A stretch of 64,000 bases of DNA, taken from contig JAYOTG010000003.1 of the NCBI GenBank assembly GCA_038150305.1, positions 57,424 through 121,423 on the forward strand, written 5' to 3'. Origin of the DNA: MGIIa-L3 sp038150305 (GTDB taxonomy: Archaea > Thermoplasmatota > Poseidoniia > Poseidoniales > Poseidoniaceae). Positions 41,228-50,010 of the stretch are shown here, one piece after another. The first letter of the stretch is position 1, and every line of letters begins with the position of its first letter. Under the pieces are notes generated by a model. It did not search any database. It was not told where the DNA came from and was given only the letters and a program-made list of their open reading frames with translations. A program made the translations under genes and the position numbers.

Positions 41228-41593
41228 TCAATTCTCAAGGAGTTCCTCGGGCCGCGGCATGTTACGCATGTATTCCTCCGGGTCCTCGAGTTTTTTCGGT
41301 GGTTCGTCTTCATCGTCGAATGAAAAATCAGTGTTCCCGCCTTCCCAAGAACGGATGTCTTCACTTTCTTCGAACGATTCTCCGTCGTCTGGACCGCCAT
41401 CTCCTGAGAGGGAGTAATGGCTGGGGTCGATGGCACGTGAAGGGGTGGGCTGCTTGGGCGCTTCGCGTTCTTCCATGTATGTCCCAGCATGGAAGGTTGA
41501 ACACTCTGGGCAACGGATCACGCCAGCAGGAGACAGGCAACCGCACACAGGGCAGTATGAAACAGAGCTTAGGGCGTTGAGCGGGTCGCCCAT
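41228..41593 (-). CDS. Zinc-ribbon acidic hypothetical protein
   Basis: A 121-aa protein. An N-terminal zinc ribbon YCPVCGCLSPAGVIRCPEC is followed by an acidic, probably disordered region rich in Asp, Glu and Ser and a final PEEYMRNMPRPEELLEN. No membrane segment. It starts 7 bases after the stop of the EF-hand membrane protein on the same strand, and that protein also carries zinc ribbons, so the two may act together. Function unknown. The ATG at 41593 lies next to the ribbon. Confidence 0.7.
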   Translation of the reverse strand: MGDPLNALSSVSYCPVCGCLSPAGVIRCPECSTFHAGTYMEEREAPKQPTPSRAIDPSHYSLSGDGGPDDGESFEESEDIRSWEGGNTDFSFDDEDEPPKKLEDPEEYMRNMPRPEELLEN

Positions 41594-41600
41594 GCGAGTC

Positions 41601-43550
41601 TCACTCCAGGAACATTGAATCTTGGTCGCCAGTGACGTTTTCGCCGCTCTCATCGTCCTCGATGGTTACCGTTCCCTCGTCGTCGTCGAAGGAGATGATG
41701 GTGCCATAGAACTCCTCTCCGTCGATCACGATGCCTGCTTCATCACCGACGCCGATGCCGTCTTCGTCGTATTCTTCGTCGTCGTATTCTTCGTCGTCGT
41801 ACTCCTCGTCGTCGTACTCCTCGTCGTCGTACTCCTCGTCGTCGTACTCCTCTTCATCGGCATCGGCAGCGTCCTGTTCTTCGTCAGCCAGATCCGAACT
41901 CACGTCCTCGTGGTCCTGCTCCAGCTGCTTCATGGTCTTGACACGGGTCCGCCATCCTGGCACGATGACGTAGTGCATCGTCAGGGTCACCAGCAACCCA
42001 ATGACGGAAAGGCCAAGGAACCCGTAAGCGTCTGGGTAGAACCCTTTGGGCATCGACTTGATGCCACCATCTCCATCAGAAGTCCCGGAAAGCGGTGTGA
42101 GTGAATTGCGGCATTTGCCTTCCTGGACGGACGGCTCACAATCGTAGACGTCGCCCGCGAAGTACGTTTCACCGGTGTTCCCGTCGTAATACGATTCCCC
42201 AAAGGCGTCAATGTGGGCTTGGGTCATTTCGAGCTCGACCTTGCCGCCTTCGCCGTTTACTGGTCCGATCAGGCCGTTCACCAACACAAGGACGAGCAAC
42301 AAGGCAAAGGATGCGTGAAGGAGGGGCCAAACGATGTCATTCCAGCGCTTCGACATCATCGACTTCTGCATCGGCGTAGGGAACGTTTTCGCTGGAGCCA
42401 CAACGGGTTCAACGAGGCCGTCATATTCCTCGATGGCCTGAACAAATTCCAGCATGTCGATGGAACCGTCCTTGTCGGCGTCCAAGTGTTGGATGATTGC
42501 GATGATGTCCAACTCGGTGAATGCGACACCAGTGAAGGTCTTGATGGCATCACTGAGTTCCTCATGGGTGATGCTCTGTGACCCATCGGTGTCAACCTCG
42601 TGGAACATTTGGGTCACGTCGAGGTCACCCAATGCATCCAGAAGCGCTCCGAAGGGATCTTCGTGGTCCAGGGCATCATCGGATTCAGCCTCCTCATGCG
42701 TTTCCTCTTCATCGTCAACGTTTGCTTCCATCCCTTCGTCAGCGAATTCTTCGAATTCGTCAACGACGTCATCGTCTTCGACCTCAGCTTCGTCTTCGAC
42801 CTCAGCAAGTTCTTCGTCCTCTGATTCTTCCCCGACCTCAGGTTCAGCCTGAACCTCTTCTTCAGCGTCCTCAGCGTGTTCTTCCCCAGCCTCTTCCCCA
42901 GCGTCCGACAGTGCTTCCACTTCGGATGCTTCAGCCATCTCTGGCTCAGGTTGACTCACAAAGGCTTCAGCGGCCTTGGTGAGTTCCTTCTGATCGAGGT
43001 ACCGGTTTTCGTTTTCATCAAAGGACCTCGCGTATTGTACGAATGCATCGGCATCGTCAATGCCGTGTTTGTTCATGACACGCTCAAGAACGGCTTCTGA
43101 ATACTGCATTGTAGGGTCCGAAAGGATGGCTTGGAGCTCTCCCAAGTCAACCGAACCATCGCCGTTTTCGTCGATGGTTTCCACGAGCCGATCCACTTCA
43201 GAGGGCGGGAGAGCAGCCAGGTTCAAGGCCAGCAGGCCGTCCTTGAGTTCCTGTGCATCGATGACGTTGTCATCGTTGGTATCGAAGCGGCCGAAGATGT
43301 CCTTGGCTGACATGTTGTTTTCCTTCATCCAGGTGCGAAGAACGTCAACCACATCGTCGGACACAAACACAACACCACATGCCGTACAGGAACGTGGTTG
43401 GTGGTCAAACAATTCGCCGCAGGCACCACATTCCCAGCGTTGCTCCTCGCCTGCCAAACGGACGTTACATTCCGGGCACACTTCTGAGTCAATCGGGATG
43501 ATGGCCTGACAGGCACCGCATGCGGCCATTTGCGTTGAGTCGTCGGTCAT
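41601..43550 (-). CDS. Membrane protein with zinc ribbons, multiple EF-hands and acidic repeat tail
   Basis: A 649-aa protein with, in order: double zinc ribbon (CGACQ...CPEC and CGACG...CTACG); EF-hand-like loops DTNDDNVIDAQE, DENGDGSVDLGE and DENENRYLDQKE; a long Glu/Asp-rich linker; two more EF loops DTDGSQSITHEE and DADKDGSIDMLE; a membrane helix (LLHASFALLLVLVLVNGLIG); an outside loop with two cysteines; a second helix (AYGFLGLSVIGLLVTLTMHY); and a cytoplasmic tail with six EEYDD repeats and a small beta domain. It is probably a calcium-responsive membrane scaffold. The ATG at 43550 puts the ribbon at the N-terminus. No known family as a whole. Confidence 0.82.
   Translation of the reverse strand: MTDDSTQMAACGACQAIIPIDSEVCPECNVRLAGEEQRWECGACGELFDHQPRSCTACGVVFVSDDVVDVLRTWMKENNMSAKDIFGRFDTNDDNVIDAQELKDGLLALNLAALPPSEVDRLVETIDENGDGSVDLGELQAILSDPTMQYSEAVLERVMNKHGIDDADAFVQYARSFDENENRYLDQKELTKAAEAFVSQPEPEMAEASEVEALSDAGEEAGEEHAEDAEEEVQAEPEVGEESEDEELAEVEDEAEVEDDDVVDEFEEFADEGMEANVDDEEETHEEAESDDALDHEDPFGALLDALGDLDVTQMFHEVDTDGSQSITHEELSDAIKTFTGVAFTELDIIAIIQHLDADKDGSIDMLEFVQAIEEYDGLVEPVVAPAKTFPTPMQKSMMSKRWNDIVWPLLHASFALLLVLVLVNGLIGPVNGEGGKVELEMTQAHIDAFGESYYDGNTGETYFAGDVYDCEPSVQEGKCRNSLTPLSGTSDGDGGIKSMPKGFYPDAYGFLGLSVIGLLVTLTMHYVIVPGWRTRVKTMKQLEQDHEDVSSDLADEEQDAADADEEEYDDEEYDDEEYDDEEYDDEEYDDEEYDEDGIGVGDEAGIVIDGEEFYGTIISFDDDEGTVTIEDDESGENVTGDQDSMFLE
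41761..41850 (-). repeat. 15-bp tandem repeat, six copies, coding for EEYDD
   Basis: Six consecutive 15-bp units (TCGTCGTCGTACTCC on the plus strand, with small changes in the two units nearest 41761) inside the EF-hand membrane protein. They keep the frame and encode an acidic pentapeptide run. Copy number is likely to vary between strains by slippage. Confidence 0.9.
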
Positions 43551-43580
43551 GGAGAAACCCAACCCGGGGTTGTCAAGGAA

Positions 43581-43591
43581 CGATATAATCA
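43581..43591. promoter_or_regulatory. Shared TATA-like element between divergent genes
   Basis: CGATATAATCA is nearly symmetric and lies about 36 bases before the EF-hand protein start (minus) and about 43 bases before the hypothetical gene at 43629 (plus). It is the only AT-rich box in the divergent region. Confidence 0.45.
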
Positions 43592-43628
43592 TTCACGGGA
43601 CTCAACGAGAGATTATCGAGTTGGGAGC

Positions 43629-44480
43629 ATGCAAAGGGAAGGCCGGCCGAGACTTGTGACCCTTGCAACCATCAAGGATGCCTTGAGTCGAAGCACTCCG
43701 GAAAGAACCCGTGCTCAACGCCTCCGCATCATCACGCGTCATCCAGACAGGTATGCGAACATCAGCCTAGATCAGTGGTCCGTCGATGTCGCATGGTGCA
43801 CGCCTCGGCCGGGTCGAGATCGGATTGCGTACACCGCTGAGGCCGTCGTGCAAGACGTGCAAGACAACGTGACCAAAGCAACAGCCTACCTTGTTGATGT
43901 TCTCGAAGTCCTCGGTCCTACCTCAGACGATATCGCACGCTGGCTTCTCCGCCTCGACGAGTCATGCGCCAACCCTGACGTCGAAGTGTATGTCCTGATT
44001 GACCAAGCAATGCATTCGGGTCATGATATCGCCAGGTGGTCCTCGATTGTGCCCTTGCTCAGACTTCAACCCGAGCAGACCATCACTGCAGATACGAAGG
44101 GCCAAGACGCATCCTCCAGTGTGCACCACGCCGTCGCTACCTTGGACGATGATTCAGCCAATTCAGACCAACTTCGTCATCTCACACGACTCCCCGTGGG
44201 CTTTTCCGCCGATGCGCTCAGACGACGTATCCTCCAGTGGCGACGCATGGGCTTTGATGTGTCTGACTTGGAATCAGCCTTGGTTCAAGACGATGAGGAA
44301 CGAGAACACACGTACCGTCACGTCGAAGCGGACGTGAGGAGGGCGATCGATCTTGATCGTCAATTGACCGAATTCGGCGGCCATCTCACGGCCACCGAAA
44401 TCGAACATTTCCGGTTCAGGCTACGGCAACTGACCGGGTTGGACGATGTGGCCTCCAAACTCTCATCTGACCACGTCTGA
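43629..44480 (+). CDS. Hypothetical protein
   Basis: A 283-aa protein with no recognised family. It is mainly helical and charged, without membrane segments or cysteine motifs. A segment ARWSSIVPLLRLQPEQ divides two parts, and the C-terminus has RRRILQWRRMGFDVSDLESA followed by a long charged helix. It is convergent with hutH, with 8 bases between the stops. Its composition is typical of a real gene. Confidence 0.6.
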   Translation: MQREGRPRLVTLATIKDALSRSTPERTRAQRLRIITRHPDRYANISLDQWSVDVAWCTPRPGRDRIAYTAEAVVQDVQDNVTKATAYLVDVLEVLGPTSDDIARWLLRLDESCANPDVEVYVLIDQAMHSGHDIARWSSIVPLLRLQPEQTITADTKGQDASSSVHHAVATLDDDSANSDQLRHLTRLPVGFSADALRRRILQWRRMGFDVSDLESALVQDDEEREHTYRHVEADVRRAIDLDRQLTEFGGHLTATEIEHFRFRLRQLTGLDDVASKLSSDHV

Positions 44481-44488
44481 ACCGTCCT

Positions 44489-46033
44489 CTACGCGTCCAT
44501 GAGGGCAGTCGTTCCTGCCAATTCAGACCACCATCTTCCTTCACGGAGGTGTTCAGTGATGCGCCGCAGGTCTTCCGCCGTTGAACGGTCCGTTTGGAGG
44601 GCAGGGACCTGGATTCGAACCAACCGATGAAGGTGATTCAGTGCGGTGGCCATGGGAACAGGCAGGTCCTCGGCCGCCTCAGCGGCGATCAACAATTCCG
44701 CAGCCAGGACGTCAGTGAAACGTTCGATGGCCGACATGAGGTTCATGCAAGCCGTCGCCCCCATCGACACGTGGTCCTCTTGGCCACCCGACGTCACCGT
44801 GCTAAAGGCCGAACGTGGCATCACGTGTCCATGCAGTTCTGCCAAGGCTGCGCCTGCAACATAATGCACGATCATCAGGCCTGATTCAAGGCCTGATTGC
44901 CGTGCCAAGAACGGGCGGCCGCCAGAGCGGGCAGGGTCCAACATCTGGTCCATTCGTCGCTCGCTCATGGAGGCCTGTTCGAACAAGGCGAGGGTCATGT
45001 TGTCGGCCGTTTGGCCGAGGATTTCACCGTGGAAATTCCCCTGACTGATCACTTCATGCGGGCCAGGATTAGCTGGGTCAGGGAACACCAAGGGATTGTC
45101 CGTCACAGCGTTCAGTTCGATGTCAACCACGCTTTGAAGGCTCAAGGCTCGTTCGTAGGTCACGCCGTGAACCTGTGGCGAACACCTGAAGGAATACGCG
45201 TCTTGTACTCGATCGCAATCAGCATGATCGGCAAGGTTCGGCGAACCGTGCATCAGCCTCATCACGCGGTCCGCGACGTGGCGTTGTCCGATGTGAGGCC
45301 GCACGTTGTGGACTTCAGCGGAAAACGGACGAACGGTGCATCTGCGCGCTTCAAGGGACATGCACAGCACGGCGTCGGCCATCGGGAGCAAGGTGTGCAA
45401 CCGCTCTGCTGCAAGGGCCAACAGTGCAGTCATCTGGCTTGTACCGTTGATCAACGACAAGCCGTCCTTCGCCCGCAATGGACAAGGTATCAGTCCGTTG
45501 TTGGTCAGCGCATCGATGGCCGGTTGCACGTGATCCTCGAACCGTACCATTCCTTCACCGATCAGGGCGAGAGCAACGTGGGAAAGCGGTGCCAAATCGC
45601 CTGATGCACCCAAGCTCCCCAGCCTTGGAACAACGGGTGTGATGCCAAAATTGAGGAAGGCTTGGAGTTGGCGAAGTGGATCCTCATGGACACCAGAGTG
45701 GCCGCCGAGAAGGGAATTGAGGCGGACGACCATCATCGCCCTGACCTGAACGTCCGGCATCGGTTCACCGATGGCGGTCGCGTGAGATCGAATCAAATTC
45801 AACTGAAGCGTCTCAAGGTCCTCTGAACCAATGCGCGTGTTGACCAAGGCTCCGAAACCGGTGTTGATGCCATAGACCACCTCGCCTCGTGCGATGATGC
45901 CTTCAACGGCCGCGCGCGCCAATCGCACACGTTCCAAAGCGTCGGGGGCGCATTCGACCTTGGCGCGAGATTCCGCCACAGCGAGCACGGCTTCCGTGGT
46001 CAGGCTCCGGCCGTCCAACACGACCGTTCTCAT
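44489..46033 (-). CDS. hutH: Histidine ammonia-lyase
   Basis: First step of histidine breakdown, giving urocanate and ammonia. The 514-aa enzyme has VVYGINTGFGALVNTRI, the GSLGASGDLAPLSH segment whose Ala-Ser-Gly forms the MIO cofactor, DAYSFRCSPQVHG and SQGNFHGEILG. The ATG at 46033 overlaps the hutU stop by four bases, so hutU and hutH are translated together. Confidence 0.96.
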   Translation of the reverse strand: MRTVVLDGRSLTTEAVLAVAESRAKVECAPDALERVRLARAAVEGIIARGEVVYGINTGFGALVNTRIGSEDLETLQLNLIRSHATAIGEPMPDVQVRAMMVVRLNSLLGGHSGVHEDPLRQLQAFLNFGITPVVPRLGSLGASGDLAPLSHVALALIGEGMVRFEDHVQPAIDALTNNGLIPCPLRAKDGLSLINGTSQMTALLALAAERLHTLLPMADAVLCMSLEARRCTVRPFSAEVHNVRPHIGQRHVADRVMRLMHGSPNLADHADCDRVQDAYSFRCSPQVHGVTYERALSLQSVVDIELNAVTDNPLVFPDPANPGPHEVISQGNFHGEILGQTADNMTLALFEQASMSERRMDQMLDPARSGGRPFLARQSGLESGLMIVHYVAGAALAELHGHVMPRSAFSTVTSGGQEDHVSMGATACMNLMSAIERFTDVLAAELLIAAEAAEDLPVPMATALNHLHRLVRIQVPALQTDRSTAEDLRRITEHLREGRWWSELAGTTALMDA

Positions 46034-48072
46034 TCCTCGCCCTCCAACCATCGGTTCAGCCGGTCCTGATTCACCGCGCCAGGGAGGGTGACCTCCAGGT
46101 TGGGCTGCCGCGTCATTGCACGCTGAATGGCGCTGATGGCGCCCGGGTTTCTCGCCCACGCCCGTCGGGCAACACCGTTTTCCACGTCCCAGGTGAGCAT
46201 GGCTTGTGCGCGTGCACCTGCCTCATCGGAGCCGTCAAGGAGGAGCCCAAAACCACCGTTGATGACTTCGCCCCAACCAACGCCCCCGCCGTTGTGTATG
46301 CTGACCCACGTCGCACCGCGGAACGCATCTCCAATCACGTTCTGTACCGCCATGTCGGCGGTGAAACTCGAGCCGTCACGGATGTTGGCGGTTTCTCTGT
46401 AGGGGCTGTCCGTACCTGAGACGTCATGATGGTCGCGACCAAGGACGATTGGACCTTTGAGTCGCCCGTCGGCGACGGCACGATTCATCTCCGTCGCGAT
46501 CGCAGCGCGTCCGACGGCATCGGCATACAGAATACGGGCCCTGGTCCCAACGGCCATTTGATGGTCGTTCGCTGATTCAATCCACCGCAAATTGTCGAGC
46601 AATTGTTGACGGATTTCGTCGGGTGCATTCACCAACATGTCGCGAATGACGTTTGAAGCAATGGCGTCTGTGGCAAGGAGGTCCTCATCCAAACCGGATG
46701 TGCACACCCAGCGGTAGGGCCCAAATCCGAAATCAAAGCACATGGGACCCATGATGTCTTCCACATACGACGGATAGCGGAAACCGCCATTTCCGTCTGA
46801 GAGGTCCGCGCCGGCCCGCGAAGCTTCGAGCAAGAAGGCATTCCCATAATCCCAGAAATACATGCCACGTTCGGCCATGGTGTCGATGGCCGCTGCATGG
46901 CGGACGAGCGTCAATTGAATCTCTGTTCTGAACGCATCAGGGTCTTCCGCCATCAGGGCCATGGCCTCCTTGTATGGACGGCCGACGGGGCAATAGCCAC
47001 CACCGAATGGATTGTGCAGGCTCGTCTGGTCGCTCCCGAGGTCAATGTTGACATCACGTTCGATCAACCGCTCCCAGACGTCGACGATGTTGCCGACGTA
47101 TCCGATGGAAACGCCGACGCGAGCATCACGTGCCTCAACCAGGCGGTCGATGGCCACATCGAGATCGTCGTGAACCTCACTCAACCATCCTTGCTCGTGA
47201 CGTTTGTAGGCCGCGTGAGGGTTGACCTCACAGATCAAGCATGCAGCGCCCGTGATGACCGCGGCTTTGGCTTGCGCCCCTGACATTCCGCCGAGACCGC
47301 TGGTCACGAAGGTGACGCCACCGAGGTCTTGTTCTGGGTCAAGGCCGAGATGCAGCCTTGCAGCGTTGAGCAGGGTGATGGTGGTGCCATGGACAATGCC
47401 CTGAGGGCCGATGTACATGTACGAACCCGCGGTCATTTGTCCATACTGCGTGACGCCGAGCGCGTTCATACGGGCGAAGTCGTGCTGGGACGAATGGTTC
47501 GGAATGACCATGCCGTTGGTCACCACCACACGTGGGCTTGCGGGATGGGAGGGGAAGAGGCCAAGTGGGTGCCCGGAGTACATCGGGAGGCACTGTTCGT
47601 CGGTCATGGTGGCGAGGTAACGCATCGTCAACCTGTATTGTGCCCAATTTTGGAACACAGAACCGTTTCCGCCGTAGGTGATCAGCTCATGAGGGAACTG
47701 AGCAACAGCGGGATCGAGGTTGTTCATGATCATCAGCATGATGGAAGCGGCTTGCCTGCTCTTTGCAGGGTATGCGTCGATTGGGTACGCCTTCATGGGA
47801 ACGTCAGTCGGCCTGTAACGGTGCATGATGATGCGTCCGTAATGCTCCAATTCTTCGAGAAACTCACCCACCACCGCCTCGTGATGGGATTCAGGCAGGT
47901 ATCGAAGGGCGTTTTCAAGCGCAAGTCGACGTTCTGACGGGTTCAAATCGACCGGCCGAGACGGTGCATGGTCCACCGTTTCGTCCAACGCCGAGGGTGG
48001 AGGCACCTCAGACGGAATGCCTCCGAGGATCGAAGCGTGAAGGGCATCCTGCCATGAACGGCCTCCTCCCAT
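46030..48072 (-). CDS. hutU: Urocanate hydratase
   Basis: Second step of histidine breakdown, converting urocanate to imidazolone propionate with NAD as cofactor. The 680-aa protein has ITYGGNGSVFQNWAQYRLTM, MYSGHPLGLFPSHP, VTSGLGGMSGAQAKAA, DQTSLHNPFGGGYCPVG and MGPMCFDFGFGPYRWVC. It is a longer form than the about 560-aa bacterial enzyme. The start at 48072 (MGGGRSWQDAL) is preferred; 48111 is possible. It is divergent from the S15-type hydrolase gene. Confidence 0.95.
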   Translation of the reverse strand: MGGGRSWQDALHASILGGIPSEVPPPSALDETVDHAPSRPVDLNPSERRLALENALRYLPESHHEAVVGEFLEELEHYGRIIMHRYRPTDVPMKAYPIDAYPAKSRQAASIMLMIMNNLDPAVAQFPHELITYGGNGSVFQNWAQYRLTMRYLATMTDEQCLPMYSGHPLGLFPSHPASPRVVVTNGMVIPNHSSQHDFARMNALGVTQYGQMTAGSYMYIGPQGIVHGTTITLLNAARLHLGLDPEQDLGGVTFVTSGLGGMSGAQAKAAVITGAACLICEVNPHAAYKRHEQGWLSEVHDDLDVAIDRLVEARDARVGVSIGYVGNIVDVWERLIERDVNIDLGSDQTSLHNPFGGGYCPVGRPYKEAMALMAEDPDAFRTEIQLTLVRHAAAIDTMAERGMYFWDYGNAFLLEASRAGADLSDGNGGFRYPSYVEDIMGPMCFDFGFGPYRWVCTSGLDEDLLATDAIASNVIRDMLVNAPDEIRQQLLDNLRWIESANDHQMAVGTRARILYADAVGRAAIATEMNRAVADGRLKGPIVLGRDHHDVSGTDSPYRETANIRDGSSFTADMAVQNVIGDAFRGATWVSIHNGGGVGWGEVINGGFGLLLDGSDEAGARAQAMLTWDVENGVARRAWARNPGAISAIQRAMTRQPNLEVTLPGAVNQDRLNRWLEGEE

Positions 48073-48160
48073 GAAGGACGCTCTGCGTCGCGACCTTTGT
48101 GGTTTGTCCATGCTAAACGAGGTGCTGAGACTTGAAATACAACCATGGGAACCTCGACGT

Positions 48161-50005
48161 ATGGACGAAAAGCAGGGCCTCAACAGGCTCAGCACCGGGG
48201 CTATCCTCGGCTCCACCATCGCCGTGTCCCTCGTGGCGATTTTCCTTGCAATGATCGCCTCACCGTTGGTCGAGGAGGGCGTTCAAGGAAATACATCCTC
48301 AGAACTTCGCGTGCCCGTGTGGGAACGAGCAGGATTGCCCTATGACGTGACTTCCGATTTCGGCAGCGTGTTGGAATTTGGTCCATACACGCCGTTGGCC
48401 ACGCAAAACGAGTGGAATTCCACCCACGTGTTTGTCGAATACGAGTTGCCCCTCAGCGAAGGTGGAGCGGCAGCGACCGGGCCCGTGATTTCCTTGGCGT
48501 ATTGGCGTCCTGACGTTCCCGAAGGCGTTCAAGTGCCGGTCATTGCGGAATTTGGACCCTACTTCCAGGAACCAAGTGTCGAGACACCAACCATCGAAGT
48601 GCCCGGGTCGTGGCTTGGACAAATGGTCGTGGATCAACTGCTCCCGCATGGGTATGCGTTCGCACAGGTCTCCGTCACGGGGACAGGGCGCTCAAACCAC
48701 TGCATGGACCTTATGGGCTTCGCAGAGCAAGAGGGCGTGGATGCGGCCGTCACGTGGCTTGGAGCACAGAACTGGTCCAACGGTGCAGTGGCCATGATCG
48801 GCAAGTCGTACGATGGGAGCACGCCATGGCAGGCTGCCATGTACGGCAACGAGGCCCTGAAGACCATCGTGCCCATTTCTGGATTGATTGGTGTCAAGGA
48901 ACTCATGTGGCGGAACGGCTCTGCGGAAGCACGTGCGCCAATCATGCACAACGGCGTGTACGGTTCATACGGCCTTGATGGCGATGAAGAGGATTACCAG
49001 AACATCTGTCCTGACTACCTGATTGGCCCCGGAACGGGCGTTTCTGCATGGTTCTTCGGCTCCGAAGTGGCCGGCGACTACTGGGCGGAACGGTATTTCC
49101 TGGACCGCGTGATTGAGAATTACAAAGGGAGCGTATACTTGATTCAAGGCATGCACGACTGGAACGTCGACCCACACATGGCCGTGCCCACAATGAACCG
49201 GTTGATCGATGCCGGTATCGAAGCGAGGGGTTTGTTTGGCCAATGGGACCACGATTATCCCGATCGGCCCGTGCAGCTCGACGATCGGAGTGAGCTCGGT
49301 GGCTGGGGCGGAGAAGCCTTTCCCGAGATGGTGCGCTACGATTGGATGCAGGACCTCCACGAGTGGTTCGATTACTACCTCAAGGACATCGGGCCACAAC
49401 CAGGCCAGTGGATTGAGGTCCAATCCAACCATGGACAATGGCGCATTGAGGACCGTTACCCGCCAGCGGACACCACTGAAGTGGTCATGCAACTCGGGGC
49501 TGAATTGGCCCTCGAAAGTGGAGGGCTTACGGTGTTTCCTGACACCACAACAGGCCCCACGTGGACGTCTGAACCGCTGGCCGAGGACATGCAGATCGTC
49601 GGCACGCCGCGCCTGCACGTCGAGGTCCGCACGGCGACCGTCGGAGGCCAACTCTATGCGCTTCTCGAATCATGCAACGATGCCACGTGCATCCATGTTG
49701 GTCACGCCATCATGGACCTCAGGTACCATGCCGGTGGCGATCAGATTCAGACCTGGGCGGCACCGCTCCAGACGATCACAGCGCTCATGGAATTCATGCC
49801 GCTTGACGCTGACGTCTCAGCCGGCAACACGCTGAGGCTGACGTTGTCCTCCACAGGAATGGATTACCTCCCCGCATCGACTTCTTCGGTGGTGACCGTA
49901 CTGGAAGGCGACGGGAGCACGCTCCAGTTGGACCTGGTCGACGTGGACCAGCGACGCTTGTTTGATCCACCGGCGTGCTTGCACGAGCGCTGCCTCGCGA
50001 TGTAA
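48161..50005 (+). CDS. S15-family (CocE/NonD, X-Pro dipeptidyl-peptidase-like) hydrolase, exported
   Basis: A 614-aa hydrolase with an N-terminal signal anchor (GAILGSTIAVSLVAIFLAMI), so it acts outside the cell. The alpha/beta-hydrolase core has the nucleophile in GKSYDGSTPWQAA, an Asp/His region in LIQGMHDWNVDPHMAV and GQWDHDYPDRP. The C-terminal jelly-roll domain has LHVEVRTATVGGQLYALL, typical of the X-Pro dipeptidyl-peptidase C-terminal domain. It may cut proline-containing peptides or esters. The ATG at 48161 directly precedes the anchor. It fits a peptide-eating lifestyle together with the M6-like protease. Confidence 0.85.
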   Translation: MDEKQGLNRLSTGAILGSTIAVSLVAIFLAMIASPLVEEGVQGNTSSELRVPVWERAGLPYDVTSDFGSVLEFGPYTPLATQNEWNSTHVFVEYELPLSEGGAAATGPVISLAYWRPDVPEGVQVPVIAEFGPYFQEPSVETPTIEVPGSWLGQMVVDQLLPHGYAFAQVSVTGTGRSNHCMDLMGFAEQEGVDAAVTWLGAQNWSNGAVAMIGKSYDGSTPWQAAMYGNEALKTIVPISGLIGVKELMWRNGSAEARAPIMHNGVYGSYGLDGDEEDYQNICPDYLIGPGTGVSAWFFGSEVAGDYWAERYFLDRVIENYKGSVYLIQGMHDWNVDPHMAVPTMNRLIDAGIEARGLFGQWDHDYPDRPVQLDDRSELGGWGGEAFPEMVRYDWMQDLHEWFDYYLKDIGPQPGQWIEVQSNHGQWRIEDRYPPADTTEVVMQLGAELALESGGLTVFPDTTTGPTWTSEPLAEDMQIVGTPRLHVEVRTATVGGQLYALLESCNDATCIHVGHAIMDLRYHAGGDQIQTWAAPLQTITALMEFMPLDADVSAGNTLRLTLSSTGMDYLPASTSSVVTVLEGDGSTLQLDLVDVDQRRLFDPPACLHERCLAM

Positions 50006-50010
50006 GAGCT

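Noticed and set aside
41761..41850. CRISPR-like short repeats
   Set aside because: The 15-bp units are directly adjacent, lie in a coding frame and have no spacers.
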